This document shows positions 1 through 11,033 of a DNA stretch of 64,000 nucleotides, one piece after another. Within the stretch, counting starts at the first letter, position 1, and the number at the start of each line of letters is the position of its first letter. The position numbers and the translations under genes are program-made. The DNA comes from an uncultured Muribaculaceae bacterium (GTDB taxonomy: Bacteria > Bacteroidota > Bacteroidia > Bacteroidales > Muribaculaceae), in the NCBI GenBank assembly GCA_910587475.1, contig CAJUMR010000003.1, positions 44,942-108,941 of the forward strand, written 5' to 3'. A model generated the notes under the pieces. The model was not told the origin of the DNA and made no database searches. It saw only the letters and a list, made by a program, of their open reading frames with translations.

Positions 1-394
1 AGTGAGCTTGCACGACGGCAGTCGGTCCATAGATGTCGACGACAAGTCCGGGCAGGAAGTCGCCTTCGCCGTGGACAAGACGGAACGCATCGTTGTCAGG
101 TCGTATGAGTCCGAGCGCCTGTCGGAGTCGTAGAGCCTCGGAGAGTCGGTTGCGGTAGAAATTTTCGTCGATGGTTTCATCTTCGAATGTCAGCATGCGC
201 ACGGCGATGCTGCCGATTTGAAAATGTCCGGTGCCGACGCGTCGGCCTTCCGAAGTCTCGACATAGACCAGTTCACCTTCGTCGATGTTGTCGGGCATCG
301 CAACCAATGCTCCCGAAAATACCCAAGGGTGAAAGCGGTCGAGTGATTCTTCTTTTCCGCGACGCAGTCGCAGTGTGGGAATGTTGTTATCCAT
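1..394 (-). CDS. rlmI: RlmI-type class I SAM-dependent rRNA methyltransferase, N-terminal part (cut by window edge)
   Basis: The visible 131 residues begin MDNNIPTLRLRRGKEES and continue with FHPWVFSGA, the N-terminal PUA-like RNA-binding module of the RlmI/YccW family of 23S rRNA m5C methyltransferases. The following DFLPGLVVDIYG segment is the linker strand before the Rossmann methyltransferase domain, which lies beyond the left edge. The ATG at 394 is 5 bp after the rseP stop, so it is probably the last visible gene of a dxr-rseP-rlmI transcription unit. Family assignment is good; the exact target cytosine cannot be judged from this part. Confidence 0.8.
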   Translation of the reverse strand, partial: MDNNIPTLRLRRGKEESLDRFHPWVFSGALVAMPDNIDEGELVYVETSEGRRVGTGHFQIGSIAVRMLTFEDETIDENFYRNRLSEALRLRQALGLIRPDNDAFRLVHGEGDFLPGLVVDIYGPTAVVQAH

Positions 395-399
395 GAATT

Positions 400-1845
400 T
401 TATTTAATGAACAATCTGTATATATCGTTGCCGTTGGCGTAGATCAGGAGCATGAATATGAATGCCATGCCTATCATGTTGGCATATTCGAGCACCTTGT
501 CGCTCGGTTTGCGGCGGGTGACGAGTTCGATGAGCAGGAAGAGTATGTAGCCGCCGTCGAGGCCTGGGATGGGGATGATGTTCATGAAAGCGAGAATCAC
601 AGACAGGAATGCTGTAATCTGCCAGAATTCTAACCAGTTCCATGTTTCGGGGAATAGACTTCCGAGAGTGCCGAAGCCTCCGATGTTATTTGCGCCTTCC
701 TTGGTGAACATAACCTTGAGCGACGATACGTAGCTTGTGAGACGGTCGGTGCCGATTTCCCATCCTCGCGGTATGGCGCTCAGCAATGAGTAGTGCACTT
801 CTTCGACGTCAAATATCTCATACGAGTGGAGCATGATGATGCCTATCTTACCGGCATCATTGATCGCAACGTCGACGGTCTGCTCCTTGCCGTCGCGCAC
901 GATTACAAACGGCAGACTTTTCGATTTGTTAGCTGCGAGAACAGGCATGAATTCCGTGCTGGTCGGAGTGGTGTCGTTGCCGACCTTGATGATGCGGTCA
1001 GATTTCTGAAGACCTGCTGCGATTGCGCCTTCGCCATTCTGCAGATTTGCGATCACAACGGGGGTTCTTATTTTCATGCTCTGATAGTCGTTACCTTTTG
1101 CAACGATTGAGGTAAGGAGTTTTTCGGAGATGACAATGTTGACTGTGTCGCGATTGTCGCGCAGCACTCCGACAGTAGCTCCAGGCTGTATGATATCCCA
1201 TGCAACGCTGTAGTCTTTTGCGTCGAGTGGCTTGCCGTCGAGCGACAACAGTCTGTCGCCATTGCGGAAACCGGCATCCTGCATTTCCTGACCGAAATCC
1301 ATGCCCTCGGTCATGGCGTTGAACGGCACTACACGGTCGCCCCAATGAATGGCGATGCCCGTATAGATGATGATGGCAAGACTGAAATTGAAAAGCACAC
1401 CGCCGACCATCACCATAAAGCGTTTGTGAACCGCCTTTGAGCGGAATTCCCAAGGCTGAGGTTCGCTTTCGAGATCTTTCTGGCTCGTAGTCTCGTCGAC
1501 CATGCCTGCAATGGCGCAATATCCGCCGAGCGGCAACCATCCGAGTCCATAGAGGGTGTCGCGCCATGATTGTTTGCCATCTTTGCGTGGAGGATATTTT
1601 TTCCCGACTTTAAAGGTTTTCCAAGCTTTGTCTTTGCCGTCTTTGTCAGTCCAACCGATCACTTGCAAGGTGCCTTCATCGGGGCGATATTTCAATATCG
1701 AAAAACCGGGATTGAAAAAGAGATAGAAGCGGTTGACCTTGATCCCGAATATGCGGGCAAAAATATAATGACCGAATTCGTGTATAGTAACAAGTATCAG
1801 TAGGGCAACGATAAGTTGCAGGGCTTTCATTAAGAAACTTTCCAT
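400..1845 (-). CDS. rseP: RseP-family site-2 intramembrane zinc metalloprotease
   Basis: A 481-residue inner-membrane protease expected to cut membrane-bound substrates such as anti-sigma factors or signal-peptide remnants. The first transmembrane helix carries the zinc/catalytic HEFGH motif (residues 22-26). A WLPLGGY segment near 103 and two PDZ-like regions (about 190-360) follow, and the C-terminal membrane part carries the second metal motif, PGLDGG (about 430). Length and motif order are normal for Bacteroidetes RseP. It lies 32 bp downstream of dxr and 5 bp upstream of the rlmI start, the usual grouping of envelope and isoprenoid genes. A Met at residue 6 is an alternative start. Confidence 0.95.
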   Translation of the reverse strand: MESFLMKALQLIVALLILVTIHEFGHYIFARIFGIKVNRFYLFFNPGFSILKYRPDEGTLQVIGWTDKDGKDKAWKTFKVGKKYPPRKDGKQSWRDTLYGLGWLPLGGYCAIAGMVDETTSQKDLESEPQPWEFRSKAVHKRFMVMVGGVLFNFSLAIIIYTGIAIHWGDRVVPFNAMTEGMDFGQEMQDAGFRNGDRLLSLDGKPLDAKDYSVAWDIIQPGATVGVLRDNRDTVNIVISEKLLTSIVAKGNDYQSMKIRTPVVIANLQNGEGAIAAGLQKSDRIIKVGNDTTPTSTEFMPVLAANKSKSLPFVIVRDGKEQTVDVAINDAGKIGIIMLHSYEIFDVEEVHYSLLSAIPRGWEIGTDRLTSYVSSLKVMFTKEGANNIGGFGTLGSLFPETWNWLEFWQITAFLSVILAFMNIIPIPGLDGGYILFLLIELVTRRKPSDKVLEYANMIGMAFIFMLLIYANGNDIYRLFIK

Positions 1846-1877
1846 TAGATGAATTTATGAATGATTGCAGATTTTAT

Positions 1878-3035
1878 TTAGCAGATTGATGATGCGAATT
1901 TGCGGGCTTCGCGATTGGTCGATACATAGTCTTCATAATCAGGTGCGGCGATATGATCTATGGTTGACAGGGTGCGCTCGATGACGCGATATATATCACC
2001 GAATCCTATGCGGCCGTTGAGAAATGAGGCTACTGCTATTTCGTTGGCCGCATTGATTATGCATGCGCTGTTGCCTCCGCTGGTCAACGCTTCATGGGCG
2101 AGTGAGAGGCAAGGGAAGCGTGACGGATCGGGGCGTTCGAATGTCAGCGTGGCGAAGTCAGCGATGCTCAGCTGTTTCTCAGCTCCGGCCAGACGTTGAC
2201 CCTCGCCGAGGGCGTAGGCGATGGGTAGTTTCATGTCAGGCAAGCCGAGCTGAGCTTTTATGGCGCCGTCGTTGAACTCAACCATCGAGTGGACTATCGA
2301 CTGCGGATGGACGACAGCCACGATCTTGTCGGCGTCGAAGCCGAACAGCCATTTTGCCTCGATTATTTCAAACGCCTTGTTCATCATCGAAGCTGAGTCG
2401 ATTGTGATTTTTGCGCCCATCGACCAATTGGGGTGTCGTAGGGCATCTGAAGCCGTCGCTTTGGCAATTTGCTCAGCTGACCAAGTGCGGAACGGGCCGC
2501 CGGAAGCGGTGATGATGAGTCGGCTGACGTCGCTATGATTTTCACCTTGCAGACATTGGTAAATGGCCGAATGCTCTGAATCTACAGGGTAAACCTTCGA
2601 TTTTGAGTGAGAGAGTAGATCTGTGATATATTGTCCGGCTACGACAAGAGTCTCCTTGTTGGCAAGAGCTATGTCTTTGTCGGCTTTGATGGCAGCGATG
2701 GTCGGTGCAAGACCGCTGTAGCCGACTGTCGCGGTGACGACCATGTCGACATCGGGTCGACAAACGGCTTCACACAATGCCTGGTCGCCGCATGCTGTAG
2801 CGATGCCGAGAGGGCTGAGGGCTTCATGCAGAGTCGTGTACTTTGACTGGTCGGCTATGACGGCTAATGCCGGCCGATGGATCAAGGCGAGTCTGATGAG
2901 GTCGTCTACCCGGCTTCCGGCAGCAATGACTGAAGCGTGGTAAAGTTCCGGATGATTGTTTATTATGTCAAGAGTTTGGGTGCCGATTGAGCCTGTAGCA
3001 CCAATAACGGCGATATTTTTAGGGGCTTTCACCAT
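1878..3035 (-). CDS. dxr: 1-deoxy-D-xylulose 5-phosphate reductoisomerase
   Basis: Converts DXP to MEP with NADPH in the non-mevalonate isoprenoid pathway; ispD of the same pathway is at 52.4 kb. The N-terminal NADPH fold shows GATGSIGTQTL, followed by ANKETLV, the metal-binding PVDSEH segment, SGGPF and MNKAFEIIEA, all diagnostic of Dxr. The frame is open from 3074, but I start at the internal ATG at 3035 (MVKAPKNIAVIG). The longer start would place a clear TAATTTTG promoter box (3056-3063) inside the gene, and the extra residues do not fit the family. The protein is about 385 residues, the normal size. Confidence 0.96.
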   Translation of the reverse strand: MVKAPKNIAVIGATGSIGTQTLDIINNHPELYHASVIAAGSRVDDLIRLALIHRPALAVIADQSKYTTLHEALSPLGIATACGDQALCEAVCRPDVDMVVTATVGYSGLAPTIAAIKADKDIALANKETLVVAGQYITDLLSHSKSKVYPVDSEHSAIYQCLQGENHSDVSRLIITASGGPFRTWSAEQIAKATASDALRHPNWSMGAKITIDSASMMNKAFEIIEAKWLFGFDADKIVAVVHPQSIVHSMVEFNDGAIKAQLGLPDMKLPIAYALGEGQRLAGAEKQLSIADFATLTFERPDPSRFPCLSLAHEALTSGGNSACIINAANEIAVASFLNGRIGFGDIYRVIERTLSTIDHIAAPDYEDYVSTNREARKFASSIC

Positions 3036-3055
3036 AGTGTTCTGTATTATAATTA

Positions 3056-3063
3056 CAAAATTA
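3056..3063 (-). promoter_or_regulatory. -7 promoter element (TAATTTTG) for dxr-rseP
   Basis: Matches the Bacteroidetes housekeeping consensus TAnnTTTG, 20 bp upstream of the dxr ATG, predicting a leader of about 14 nt. No clear -33 TTTG is present at the usual spacing. Confidence 0.65.
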
Positions 3064-3098
3064 GCTAAAAACATCGAGCTTTCAGCCCCAAAAGATGC

Positions 3099-3144
3099 AA
3101 AAAACGCATAACCCGCCTTGCAGATTGTCGCAAAGCGGGTTATG
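3099..3144 (-). terminator. Intrinsic terminator of the porin gene
   Basis: A perfect 10-bp stem (CATAACCCGC / GCGGGTTATG at 3107-3116 and 3135-3144) with an inner TTGC/GCAA pairing is followed on the minus strand by a run of six T (3099-3104). It lies 22 bp past the porin stop and separates the porin from dxr. Confidence 0.85.
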
Positions 3145-3165
3145 TGGGTCCGTTATATCGGTTTG

Positions 3166-4455
3166 TCAGAAGCTGTACTGCATCATTGCTTCGATTCGGT
3201 TTGCATGTCCGGGCGTGCCATTGTAGTCGGTTCGGCGGCCTATGACACATTCGGCTCCGAGGCGGAAGTCGCCGGTGAGATTATAGAAACCATTGATAGT
3301 GGCATATCGTCCGTAGCGGTAACTGTCACCTCCGAGGGTTGCGCAGTCGTAGACGCGAGCCATGCTGAAGTTGGCAGTCATGAAAAATTTCTTTGTGAAA
3401 TTGTAAGATAAACCTGCAGTCCATGCGAGGGTGCCCGGAGCATGGAGTTTACCCTCGGTTTCGTCGGGGACGAGATCGTAGCCGTTGCCACTTAGGTCGT
3501 TGACGTAGCGTGCTATGCCTTTGCCATAGGCAACGTGTCCGAAGTAGCCCAGTCCTCCGACAATGTCGCCGACACTGCTCAGATGCACGCCCCAACCGGT
3601 AGCAGACTGATTTTTAGCAGTCAGCAGGTCGCGATAGCTGAGGCGACGATAGATGGCAGCCATTCTGATGTGACTTGACGAGTTCCATGCATATTGCAGG
3701 TATAAAGGAATGTCGGGGAAGCGTTGTGCGATTTCTTCCGAAGCGTCTGTCACAGTAGTGTAGTCAGCCGAGGGGTTTTCGATCGAAAGGGCGGCCGATA
3801 GTCCGCAGGAGGTCTTCAGTTTATATTGGAATAGCATGTTTTTTGCGTCGATCTGTCCTGAAGGTCCTTGAGAGTCGATGGTCGGCGCCTGGGATTCGCC
3901 GTCGGCAAATGACGAGCGTGCGAGACCGGCGGTCAGATTGTTGATGTTGACGTAGGCTTGTTTGAGTTTTAACGTGTATCCCTTGGCCGCAGAATTAAAA
4001 CCTGTCTGGATGTAGACTGTGATAAGTCCGAGTTTTGAATTGCGGGTGACGAGTTTTAAGAATATTGTCGACTGGGACGCGTTGGCTCCGAACCTCTGCC
4101 GCTGTGCTGGATTGAAGGGGGTGGGGATGTCGAATGTCTCAAACCCTGTGGCGTCGATCGCGCCATCGACATCGTACATTCCGACCCCCTTGACATAGCC
4201 ACCTATGCCGAGGGCCACTTTGCCTTGGCGGTCGAGAAACAGAAAGCGCGGTGCCCCTGGTTCGTCGAACGAAAGCCCTTCGCGTGAGTAGAGCACGGCG
4301 ATGTTGTCGCGGTGAACGGCATTGGTCGTATCGCCAGAAAGGATTATTGCCCGTTCGGGCACGTAGACGGTGTCACCATAGACTTTGGCATTTATTGCCA
4401 GAGCACTCATGCATGCTGTTGCAGCTATGACTGCTTTGATGATGGAGGATCTCAT
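3166..4455 (-). CDS. Outer-membrane porin-like beta-barrel protein (copy A)
   Basis: A 429-residue secreted protein with a signal peptide (residues 1-23, ending in INAKV). A short N-terminal region precedes an APRFLFLDRQGKVALGIGG segment and a long run of alternating barrel-like strands ending in a terminal aromatic (MMQYSF). The GIGG-containing start and overall layout resemble Bacteroidetes porins of the DcaP/phosphate-selective type, but substrate cannot be read. It is clearly paralogous to the gene at 35183-36499: both share the FLF..GK/AQLALGIGG block, the TVYIQ/QLYIEANF region, DAQGP and the SYRDL motif. It is transcribed alone and followed by a strong terminator. Confidence 0.75.
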   Translation of the reverse strand: MRSSIIKAVIAATACMSALAINAKVYGDTVYVPERAIILSGDTTNAVHRDNIAVLYSREGLSFDEPGAPRFLFLDRQGKVALGIGGYVKGVGMYDVDGAIDATGFETFDIPTPFNPAQRQRFGANASQSTIFLKLVTRNSKLGLITVYIQTGFNSAAKGYTLKLKQAYVNINNLTAGLARSSFADGESQAPTIDSQGPSGQIDAKNMLFQYKLKTSCGLSAALSIENPSADYTTVTDASEEIAQRFPDIPLYLQYAWNSSSHIRMAAIYRRLSYRDLLTAKNQSATGWGVHLSSVGDIVGGLGYFGHVAYGKGIARYVNDLSGNGYDLVPDETEGKLHAPGTLAWTAGLSYNFTKKFFMTANFSMARVYDCATLGGDSYRYGRYATINGFYNLTGDFRLGAECVIGRRTDYNGTPGHANRIEAMMQYSF

Positions 4456-4570
4456 AAATATGAAAGTTGAAACTATAGATTTTCAACATCTTCATCGTGC
4501 AATATGTTTTGTCGGCTTGGATTTTTTTGCTGAGGTGAGGTTTCATACTGTGCTATGGATGTATAACGAA

Positions 4571-4616
4571 AAATCGCCCGGCAGTCGGTCTGATGTTCCG
4601 ATCTGCTGGGCGATTT
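4571..4616 (-). terminator. Intrinsic terminator of the M16 peptidase gene
   Basis: Arms AAATCGCCC (4571-4579) and GGGCGATTT (4608-4616) with further TCGG/CCGA pairing inside. On the minus strand the stem ends in GATTTTTCG, giving a T-run. It lies 30 bp after the peptidase stop. Confidence 0.85.
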
Positions 4617-4645
4617 ATATTAATGCTGAAATATGGACTTGATCT

Positions 4646-7480
4646 TTATTTTGCAGCAGTTTCAGGATCAAGAACTACCACGCGGTAATTGTTCTGGTCG
4701 AGCAGAGCGCGCATGAAGTCTTGAACATCTTTTGTAGTGATGGCATTGACAATTTCCGAGCGGCCGTTGAATGTGTCGACATCGTTGAGACTCCATCCTG
4801 CGATCGAGCCTGCCCAAGCGTCGTTTTCCTCAAGGCTTGTTACGGCATTCTTGACCATGTATTCTTTGATGGGGTTGAGCTCATCGTCTGTCACGTTCTC
4901 AGTCATGGAAGTGATGAGATCGTGGATGGCGGCGAGAGTTTCGTCCTTCATCTCCGGTTTCATGGGGAATGCTGTTTCAAGAGTCGTGTTGACTTTGCCC
5001 ATTCGGTCCATGTCGCCTTGCATTCCGATAGAGTAGACAGCACCCATTTCCTCGCGGACTTTCTTTAGGAGGCGGTTGCTGAGTATCTGGCCTGAAATCG
5101 ACGCGAGCACTTTGTTGCGCTGATCATATGGCATAGTTCCCCATACACCGATATATACATAGGTCTGGGGAGTTTCCATTGCGGTGGTGAATTGGTCAGT
5201 GCCTGAGCCGAGTATCGGTTCTACGTCGGCGTTCTGAACGTATTTGCCGTTGCTCTTGCCTGTGGGCAGAGTTGCGATGTATTGTTCTACAAGCGGGCGG
5301 AATGTGTCGAGGTCGATGCTACCGGTGAATACAAATGTATAGTCAGCAGCATTTTTAAGTAATGAGTGGATCATTTTGAGAGCCTCTTCACGGTCGGCAG
5401 CTGCGATGTCGGCTGTAGATATGAGCTTCTTGTTCTTTGATTTGAAGAGCGTTTCGAGAAGGAGGCGGTTGAAGGTGAACTGAGGAGTGGATTCCTGGTT
5501 CTGGAGCATGCCTGTGAACATGTTCTGCGAAGCTTTGAATTCATCGGGAGTGATTTCGAAGTCTGAGAAGCCCATGTAGATCAGTTCCATCAGAGTCGGC
5601 AGGTCTTTAGCTGTCGAATTGCCTGATACGGCTCTTGTGTAAGAGTCGAAGCCAAAGTTCAATGCCACTTGTTTGCCCTGAAGATACTTCTGGATGTCGG
5701 TCGATGTGTAGTCGCCGAGACCATGCTGGTTCATAGCATAAGGAAGGAATTTCACGGTCGACGATTGTTCTTCGCCGAGCTCAGAGAGACCGCCTTTGGC
5801 GTAAGCCTGGAATATGATTTCATTGTCTTTGAAAGTTGTCGGTTTCACGATCACTTTCACTCCGTTGCTGAGTGTCCATTCGGTTGCGCCCCATTGCGGC
5901 AGTTCTGTAGTGGCGGTTATCTTGCCGGGTGTTGGGAGAGCTGGAATGAGGGGTTCGGATTTCATCTCGTCTTTGTAAGGCTCGATCTCCTCTTCGTCGA
6001 TAGCCTCGATTGCAGATTCAATCTTTTCTTCAGTCGGTATGACCACCTTGTCGTTTTCGGGAAGCAACGCGAGGAACACGCGATTGTCTTCAGTCACGAG
6101 TTGCGGCAGAAGCTGGTTGATATTGTCGAGGGGGATCATCGGAACGATCTGTTTGTACATCTCATATTCGGCAGCAATTCCGGGGATGGGGTCGTTGTCG
6201 ATGAAGCTGCGTACGTATTCCTGACCATAGGTCGAAGACTCTATGTTGTTGCGCTTTTCGTAGAGACTTTCGTAAGTGGAGAGGAATTCGGCTTTGGCGC
6301 GTTCATATTCTCCGACAGTGAAGCCTCCGCGGGCAGCTCTGAGCAATTCGCGGTATGCCGATTGTACAGCCGGAACGATATCGTTGTCTTTGGCCGTCAC
6401 TTCGAGAGTCAGGGCCTCTTTGGTGCTTGAAAGGAAGAAGTTGCCGATTGAAACACTGACTCTGGCAAAATCAGCGTCGGGATTTTTGGCCAGTTCGTTG
6501 AAACGGCTCTGCAACATCGATTGGACGATAGATGTCATGAAGTGGACAGGGTAGAATGCCTGAGTGTTACGGTAGTCCTTCGGCAGCATGGGTTCTGTCT
6601 TGAAGAACATCATGAACGATGCGCTGCGCACTTCGGGGTCTGATCCGATAGCATAAATTGTTCCGGGGGTGTCGTCAACCGGATAGTAGACACGTTCTTT
6701 GGCATTTTCGGGCATTTTGATCGAACCGAACAATTCCTTGATTTTCGCCTCGATTTCAGCCGGATTGATGTCGCCGACAACGATGATGCCTTGCTGATCG
6801 GGGCGATACCATGTGTGATAATAGTCGATAAGGTCCTGATGAGGGAAGTTGTCGACAACGTCCATAAGGCCGATCGGCAGACGTTCGCCATAGCGGTTGT
6901 CGGGATAGATCGTCGGGAGAAGACGTTCGATCACACGCATTTCTCCGGCCATGGCCTGGCGCCATTCTTCGTGAATGACATTGCGTTCGGAGTCAATTTC
7001 GTCGGGATCGAGCGTGAGCGCGCAAGCCCAGTCGTGAAGGATGAGGAGGCAAGAGTCGACAACTTCCTTGCGTGCAGCCGGAACATTGTTGATGCGGTAG
7101 ACGGTTTCGTCGACGCCTGTGTAAGCATTGAGGTTATAGCCGAATTTGACACCGACTGATTCCAACCAATTGATAAGTGTGTTTCCTGGAAAGTTTTCGG
7201 TTCCGTTGAAACACATATGTTCGAGAAAGTGAGCAAGTCCGCGCTGGCTCTCTTCTTCAAGGATTGATCCGACTTTCTGAGCGATGTAGAAGTCTACCTG
7301 ACCTTTAGGTGTGTTGTTATGACGGATGTAGTAGGTAAGTCCGTTGTCGAGTTTGCCCACCGTCACGGCAGTGTCAACCGGAATTGTCGGGATTTGTTGA
7401 GGCATCTGCGCATATGTTGCCACGCCAAAGGCGAGCACCGCGCCGATAAACATCAGTCCACGTTTAAAAAATCTGTTCAT
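4646..7480 (-). CDS. Secreted M16-family zinc metallopeptidase (two-half, pitrilysin-like)
   Basis: A 944-residue exported protein with a signal peptide (MNRFFKRGLMFIGAVLAFGVATYA). The first half contains the inverted zinc motif HFLEH (residues 84-88; HxxEH) with a downstream NVIHEEW segment that can supply the third glutamate ligand. The second half repeats the M16 fold (from about residue 520) without the motif, as in single-chain M16 peptidases whose second half is structural. It probably degrades peptides in the periplasm. It is transcribed alone between a TAACTTTG promoter and a terminator, divergent from lysC. No truncation is seen. Confidence 0.92.
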   Translation of the reverse strand: MNRFFKRGLMFIGAVLAFGVATYAQMPQQIPTIPVDTAVTVGKLDNGLTYYIRHNNTPKGQVDFYIAQKVGSILEEESQRGLAHFLEHMCFNGTENFPGNTLINWLESVGVKFGYNLNAYTGVDETVYRINNVPAARKEVVDSCLLILHDWACALTLDPDEIDSERNVIHEEWRQAMAGEMRVIERLLPTIYPDNRYGERLPIGLMDVVDNFPHQDLIDYYHTWYRPDQQGIIVVGDINPAEIEAKIKELFGSIKMPENAKERVYYPVDDTPGTIYAIGSDPEVRSASFMMFFKTEPMLPKDYRNTQAFYPVHFMTSIVQSMLQSRFNELAKNPDADFARVSVSIGNFFLSSTKEALTLEVTAKDNDIVPAVQSAYRELLRAARGGFTVGEYERAKAEFLSTYESLYEKRNNIESSTYGQEYVRSFIDNDPIPGIAAEYEMYKQIVPMIPLDNINQLLPQLVTEDNRVFLALLPENDKVVIPTEEKIESAIEAIDEEEIEPYKDEMKSEPLIPALPTPGKITATTELPQWGATEWTLSNGVKVIVKPTTFKDNEIIFQAYAKGGLSELGEEQSSTVKFLPYAMNQHGLGDYTSTDIQKYLQGKQVALNFGFDSYTRAVSGNSTAKDLPTLMELIYMGFSDFEITPDEFKASQNMFTGMLQNQESTPQFTFNRLLLETLFKSKNKKLISTADIAAADREEALKMIHSLLKNAADYTFVFTGSIDLDTFRPLVEQYIATLPTGKSNGKYVQNADVEPILGSGTDQFTTAMETPQTYVYIGVWGTMPYDQRNKVLASISGQILSNRLLKKVREEMGAVYSIGMQGDMDRMGKVNTTLETAFPMKPEMKDETLAAIHDLITSMTENVTDDELNPIKEYMVKNAVTSLEENDAWAGSIAGWSLNDVDTFNGRSEIVNAITTKDVQDFMRALLDQNNYRVVVLDPETAAK

Positions 7481-7555
7481 TTGGGTTGATGAATTTATTT
7501 ATGATTGATTAGTATTATCGGTATATTGCTGATGTACTATGCAAAGATTAGACAT

Positions 7556-7563
7556 CAAAGTTA
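7556..7563 (-). promoter_or_regulatory. -7 promoter element (TAACTTTG) for the M16 peptidase
   Basis: TAnnTTTG match 75 bp upstream of the ATG. It shares the 263-bp divergent region 7481-7743 with the lysC promoter; nothing else recognisable is in that region. Confidence 0.6.
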
Positions 7564-7702
7564 TATGAAAAATTACTTTCACATGTGTTAAAAAATACAA
7601 ACGGGGAGCTGTGTGAGCATCAGATGCTCTCTTTTTGTTCTTGGCTTCGGAATTTTTCTTTAAGGATGGAATGGATCATTGGTTAGTTTGGCTGATTTTT
7701 TG

Positions 7703-7710
7703 TAAATTTG
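7703..7710 (+). promoter_or_regulatory. -7 promoter element (TAAATTTG) for lysC
   Basis: TAnnTTTG match 33 bp upstream of the lysC ATG. A weak -33 (ATTG ending at 7681) lies 21 bp upstream. Confidence 0.65.
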
Positions 7711-7743
7711 CACTCCCAAAAAATCACCAACTTAATTGCGTAG

Positions 7744-9057
7744 ATGAAAGTACTTAAATTCGGTGGCACATCGGTCGGTTCGGCCGAGCGTATAAAACAT
7801 GTTGCCGGCCTTGTCAAAGCAAGAGGTCGCAATATCGTGGTCCTATCCGCGATGGCAGGAACCACCAACACCCTCGTCGAAATTGCCGACTATCTATCGA
7901 AAAGAAATGTTCCTGGAGCACAGGAAACTCTTAACAATCTGAATATAAGATATAATTCGGTGGTCGATGAGTTGTTTGACGAGCCTGGTCTTCATAATCA
8001 GGCTACGGCTATCATCGACGAACGTTTCTCTTATATCAGAGCTCTGATCCGAGGCGAATATTCGCTTGCGGTCAGCAAGGAGATTCTCGCTCAGGGAGAG
8101 TTGATTTCCACCGCTCTGATGAACATTTATCTCAATGGCCATGGTGTCAAGTCTGTGCTGCTTCCGGCGCTCGATTATATGCGCACAGATGCAAATGGCG
8201 AACCTGACATGAAATATGTTGCGACGCGCCTGCTCAGACTGCTTGATCTCAACCGTGATGCCGACGTGTTCATCACTCAGGGATACATCTGCTTGAACAG
8301 CACCGGAGATGTCGACAATCTGAAACGCGGAGGCAGTGACTATTCTGCGTCAATAATAGGTGCGGTGGTCGATGCCGAAGAGATAGAGATCTGGACCGAT
8401 ATCGACGGCATGCACAACAACGATCCCCGCTTTGTCGATAACACATCGCCTGTCGGAGAGCTTAATTTCGAGGAAGCTGCGGAGCTGGCATACTTCGGGG
8501 CGAAGATACTCCATCCCAATTGTGTATTACCCGCCAAATTGGCCAACATTCCGGTGCGCTTGCTCAACACTCTCGATCCCCATGCCAAAGGAACCGTGAT
8601 TTACAACATGCCGCCCGATGGCAAGATAAAGGCCGTCGCAGCAAAAGACAATGTCACGGCCATAAAGATAAAGTCGGGCCGAATGCTTCTGGCCTACGGT
8701 TTCCTTCACAAAGTGTTTGAAACCTTTGAGAAGCATCAGACGAGTATCGACATGATGGCGACCTCAGAGGTCGGCGTGACGGTTACTATTGATGATGAGA
8801 GTCATCTCGCAGCATTGGTCGATGATTTGAAAAATTTCGGAACGGTGACTGTCGATCGCGAAATGGTTATAATCTGCGTGGTCGGCGATCTCGAGTGGCA
8901 TAACTGTGGTTTTGCAGCGCAGGCCGTCGAGGCATTGCGCGACATACCCGTAAGGATGATTTCCTATGGAGGCAGCAACTACAATGTGTCGATGGTCATC
9001 CGCAGTTGCGACAAGTTAGAGGCATTGAAGCGACTCAGCGAGGCTCTGTTCAATTAA
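7744..9057 (+). CDS. lysC: Aspartate kinase (monofunctional)
   Basis: Phosphorylates aspartate, the first step towards lysine/diaminopimelate, threonine and methionine. The 437-residue protein starts MKVLKFGGTSVGS, the family nucleotide-binding signature, and has GGSDYSAS and EIEIWTDIDG in the catalytic domain. Residues from about 300 form tandem ACT domains for allosteric control. There is no homoserine dehydrogenase fusion, so it is not ThrA. The ABC-F gene starts 18 bp after its stop, suggesting a lysC-ABC-F-Dabb transcription unit. Which amino acid inhibits it cannot be read. Confidence 0.95.
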   Translation: MKVLKFGGTSVGSAERIKHVAGLVKARGRNIVVLSAMAGTTNTLVEIADYLSKRNVPGAQETLNNLNIRYNSVVDELFDEPGLHNQATAIIDERFSYIRALIRGEYSLAVSKEILAQGELISTALMNIYLNGHGVKSVLLPALDYMRTDANGEPDMKYVATRLLRLLDLNRDADVFITQGYICLNSTGDVDNLKRGGSDYSASIIGAVVDAEEIEIWTDIDGMHNNDPRFVDNTSPVGELNFEEAAELAYFGAKILHPNCVLPAKLANIPVRLLNTLDPHAKGTVIYNMPPDGKIKAVAAKDNVTAIKIKSGRMLLAYGFLHKVFETFEKHQTSIDMMATSEVGVTVTIDDESHLAALVDDLKNFGTVTVDREMVIICVVGDLEWHNCGFAAQAVEALRDIPVRMISYGGSNYNVSMVIRSCDKLEALKRLSEALFN

Positions 9058-10689
<1,632 letters not shown>

Positions 10690-10714
10690 TTAACCCCGCA
10701 ACATTAACATAACT

Positions 10715-11008
10715 ATGGTAAAGCATATTGTGACTTTCAAGCTGACCGGCACTCCCGCTGAGCGGCTTGCAGTGGCAGAGAGTTTTAAAGCTGCTCTCGA
10801 AGCATTGCCACAACAGATCGAAGTGCTCCGGTCGATAGAAGTCGGTATCAACAGCAATCCCGCTGAAAGCTGGGATGTGGTGCTCACGGCAGTTGTCGAC
10901 AAGATGTCAGATGTCGAAGTCTATGCCAAGCATCCTGCTCATGTGGCGGCAGCCGGTCTGCTCGCCGGACACAAGGCCGACAGAGCTTGTGTGGATTACG
11001 AATTTTGA
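10715..11008 (+). CDS. Dabb (stress-responsive A/B barrel) domain protein
   Basis: A 97-residue protein starting MVKHIVTFKL, with EVGINSNP and a YAKHPAHV motif, typical of dimeric ferredoxin-like Dabb domains. Family members act as stress proteins or small enzymes; the function here is unknown. It follows the ABC-F gene by 25 bp on the same strand and converges on trkA after 25 bp. No terminator is visible in that gap. Confidence 0.85.
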   Translation: MVKHIVTFKLTGTPAERLAVAESFKAALEALPQQIEVLRSIEVGINSNPAESWDVVLTAVVDKMSDVEVYAKHPAHVAAAGLLAGHKADRACVDYEF

Positions 11009-11033
11009 CGATGACACTCTTTTAAGGAAATTT

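Noticed and set aside
5669..6430. Plus-strand 253-residue open frame
   Set aside because: It lies antisense inside the M16 peptidase gene, has no family motif and owes its length to codon bias of the real gene.
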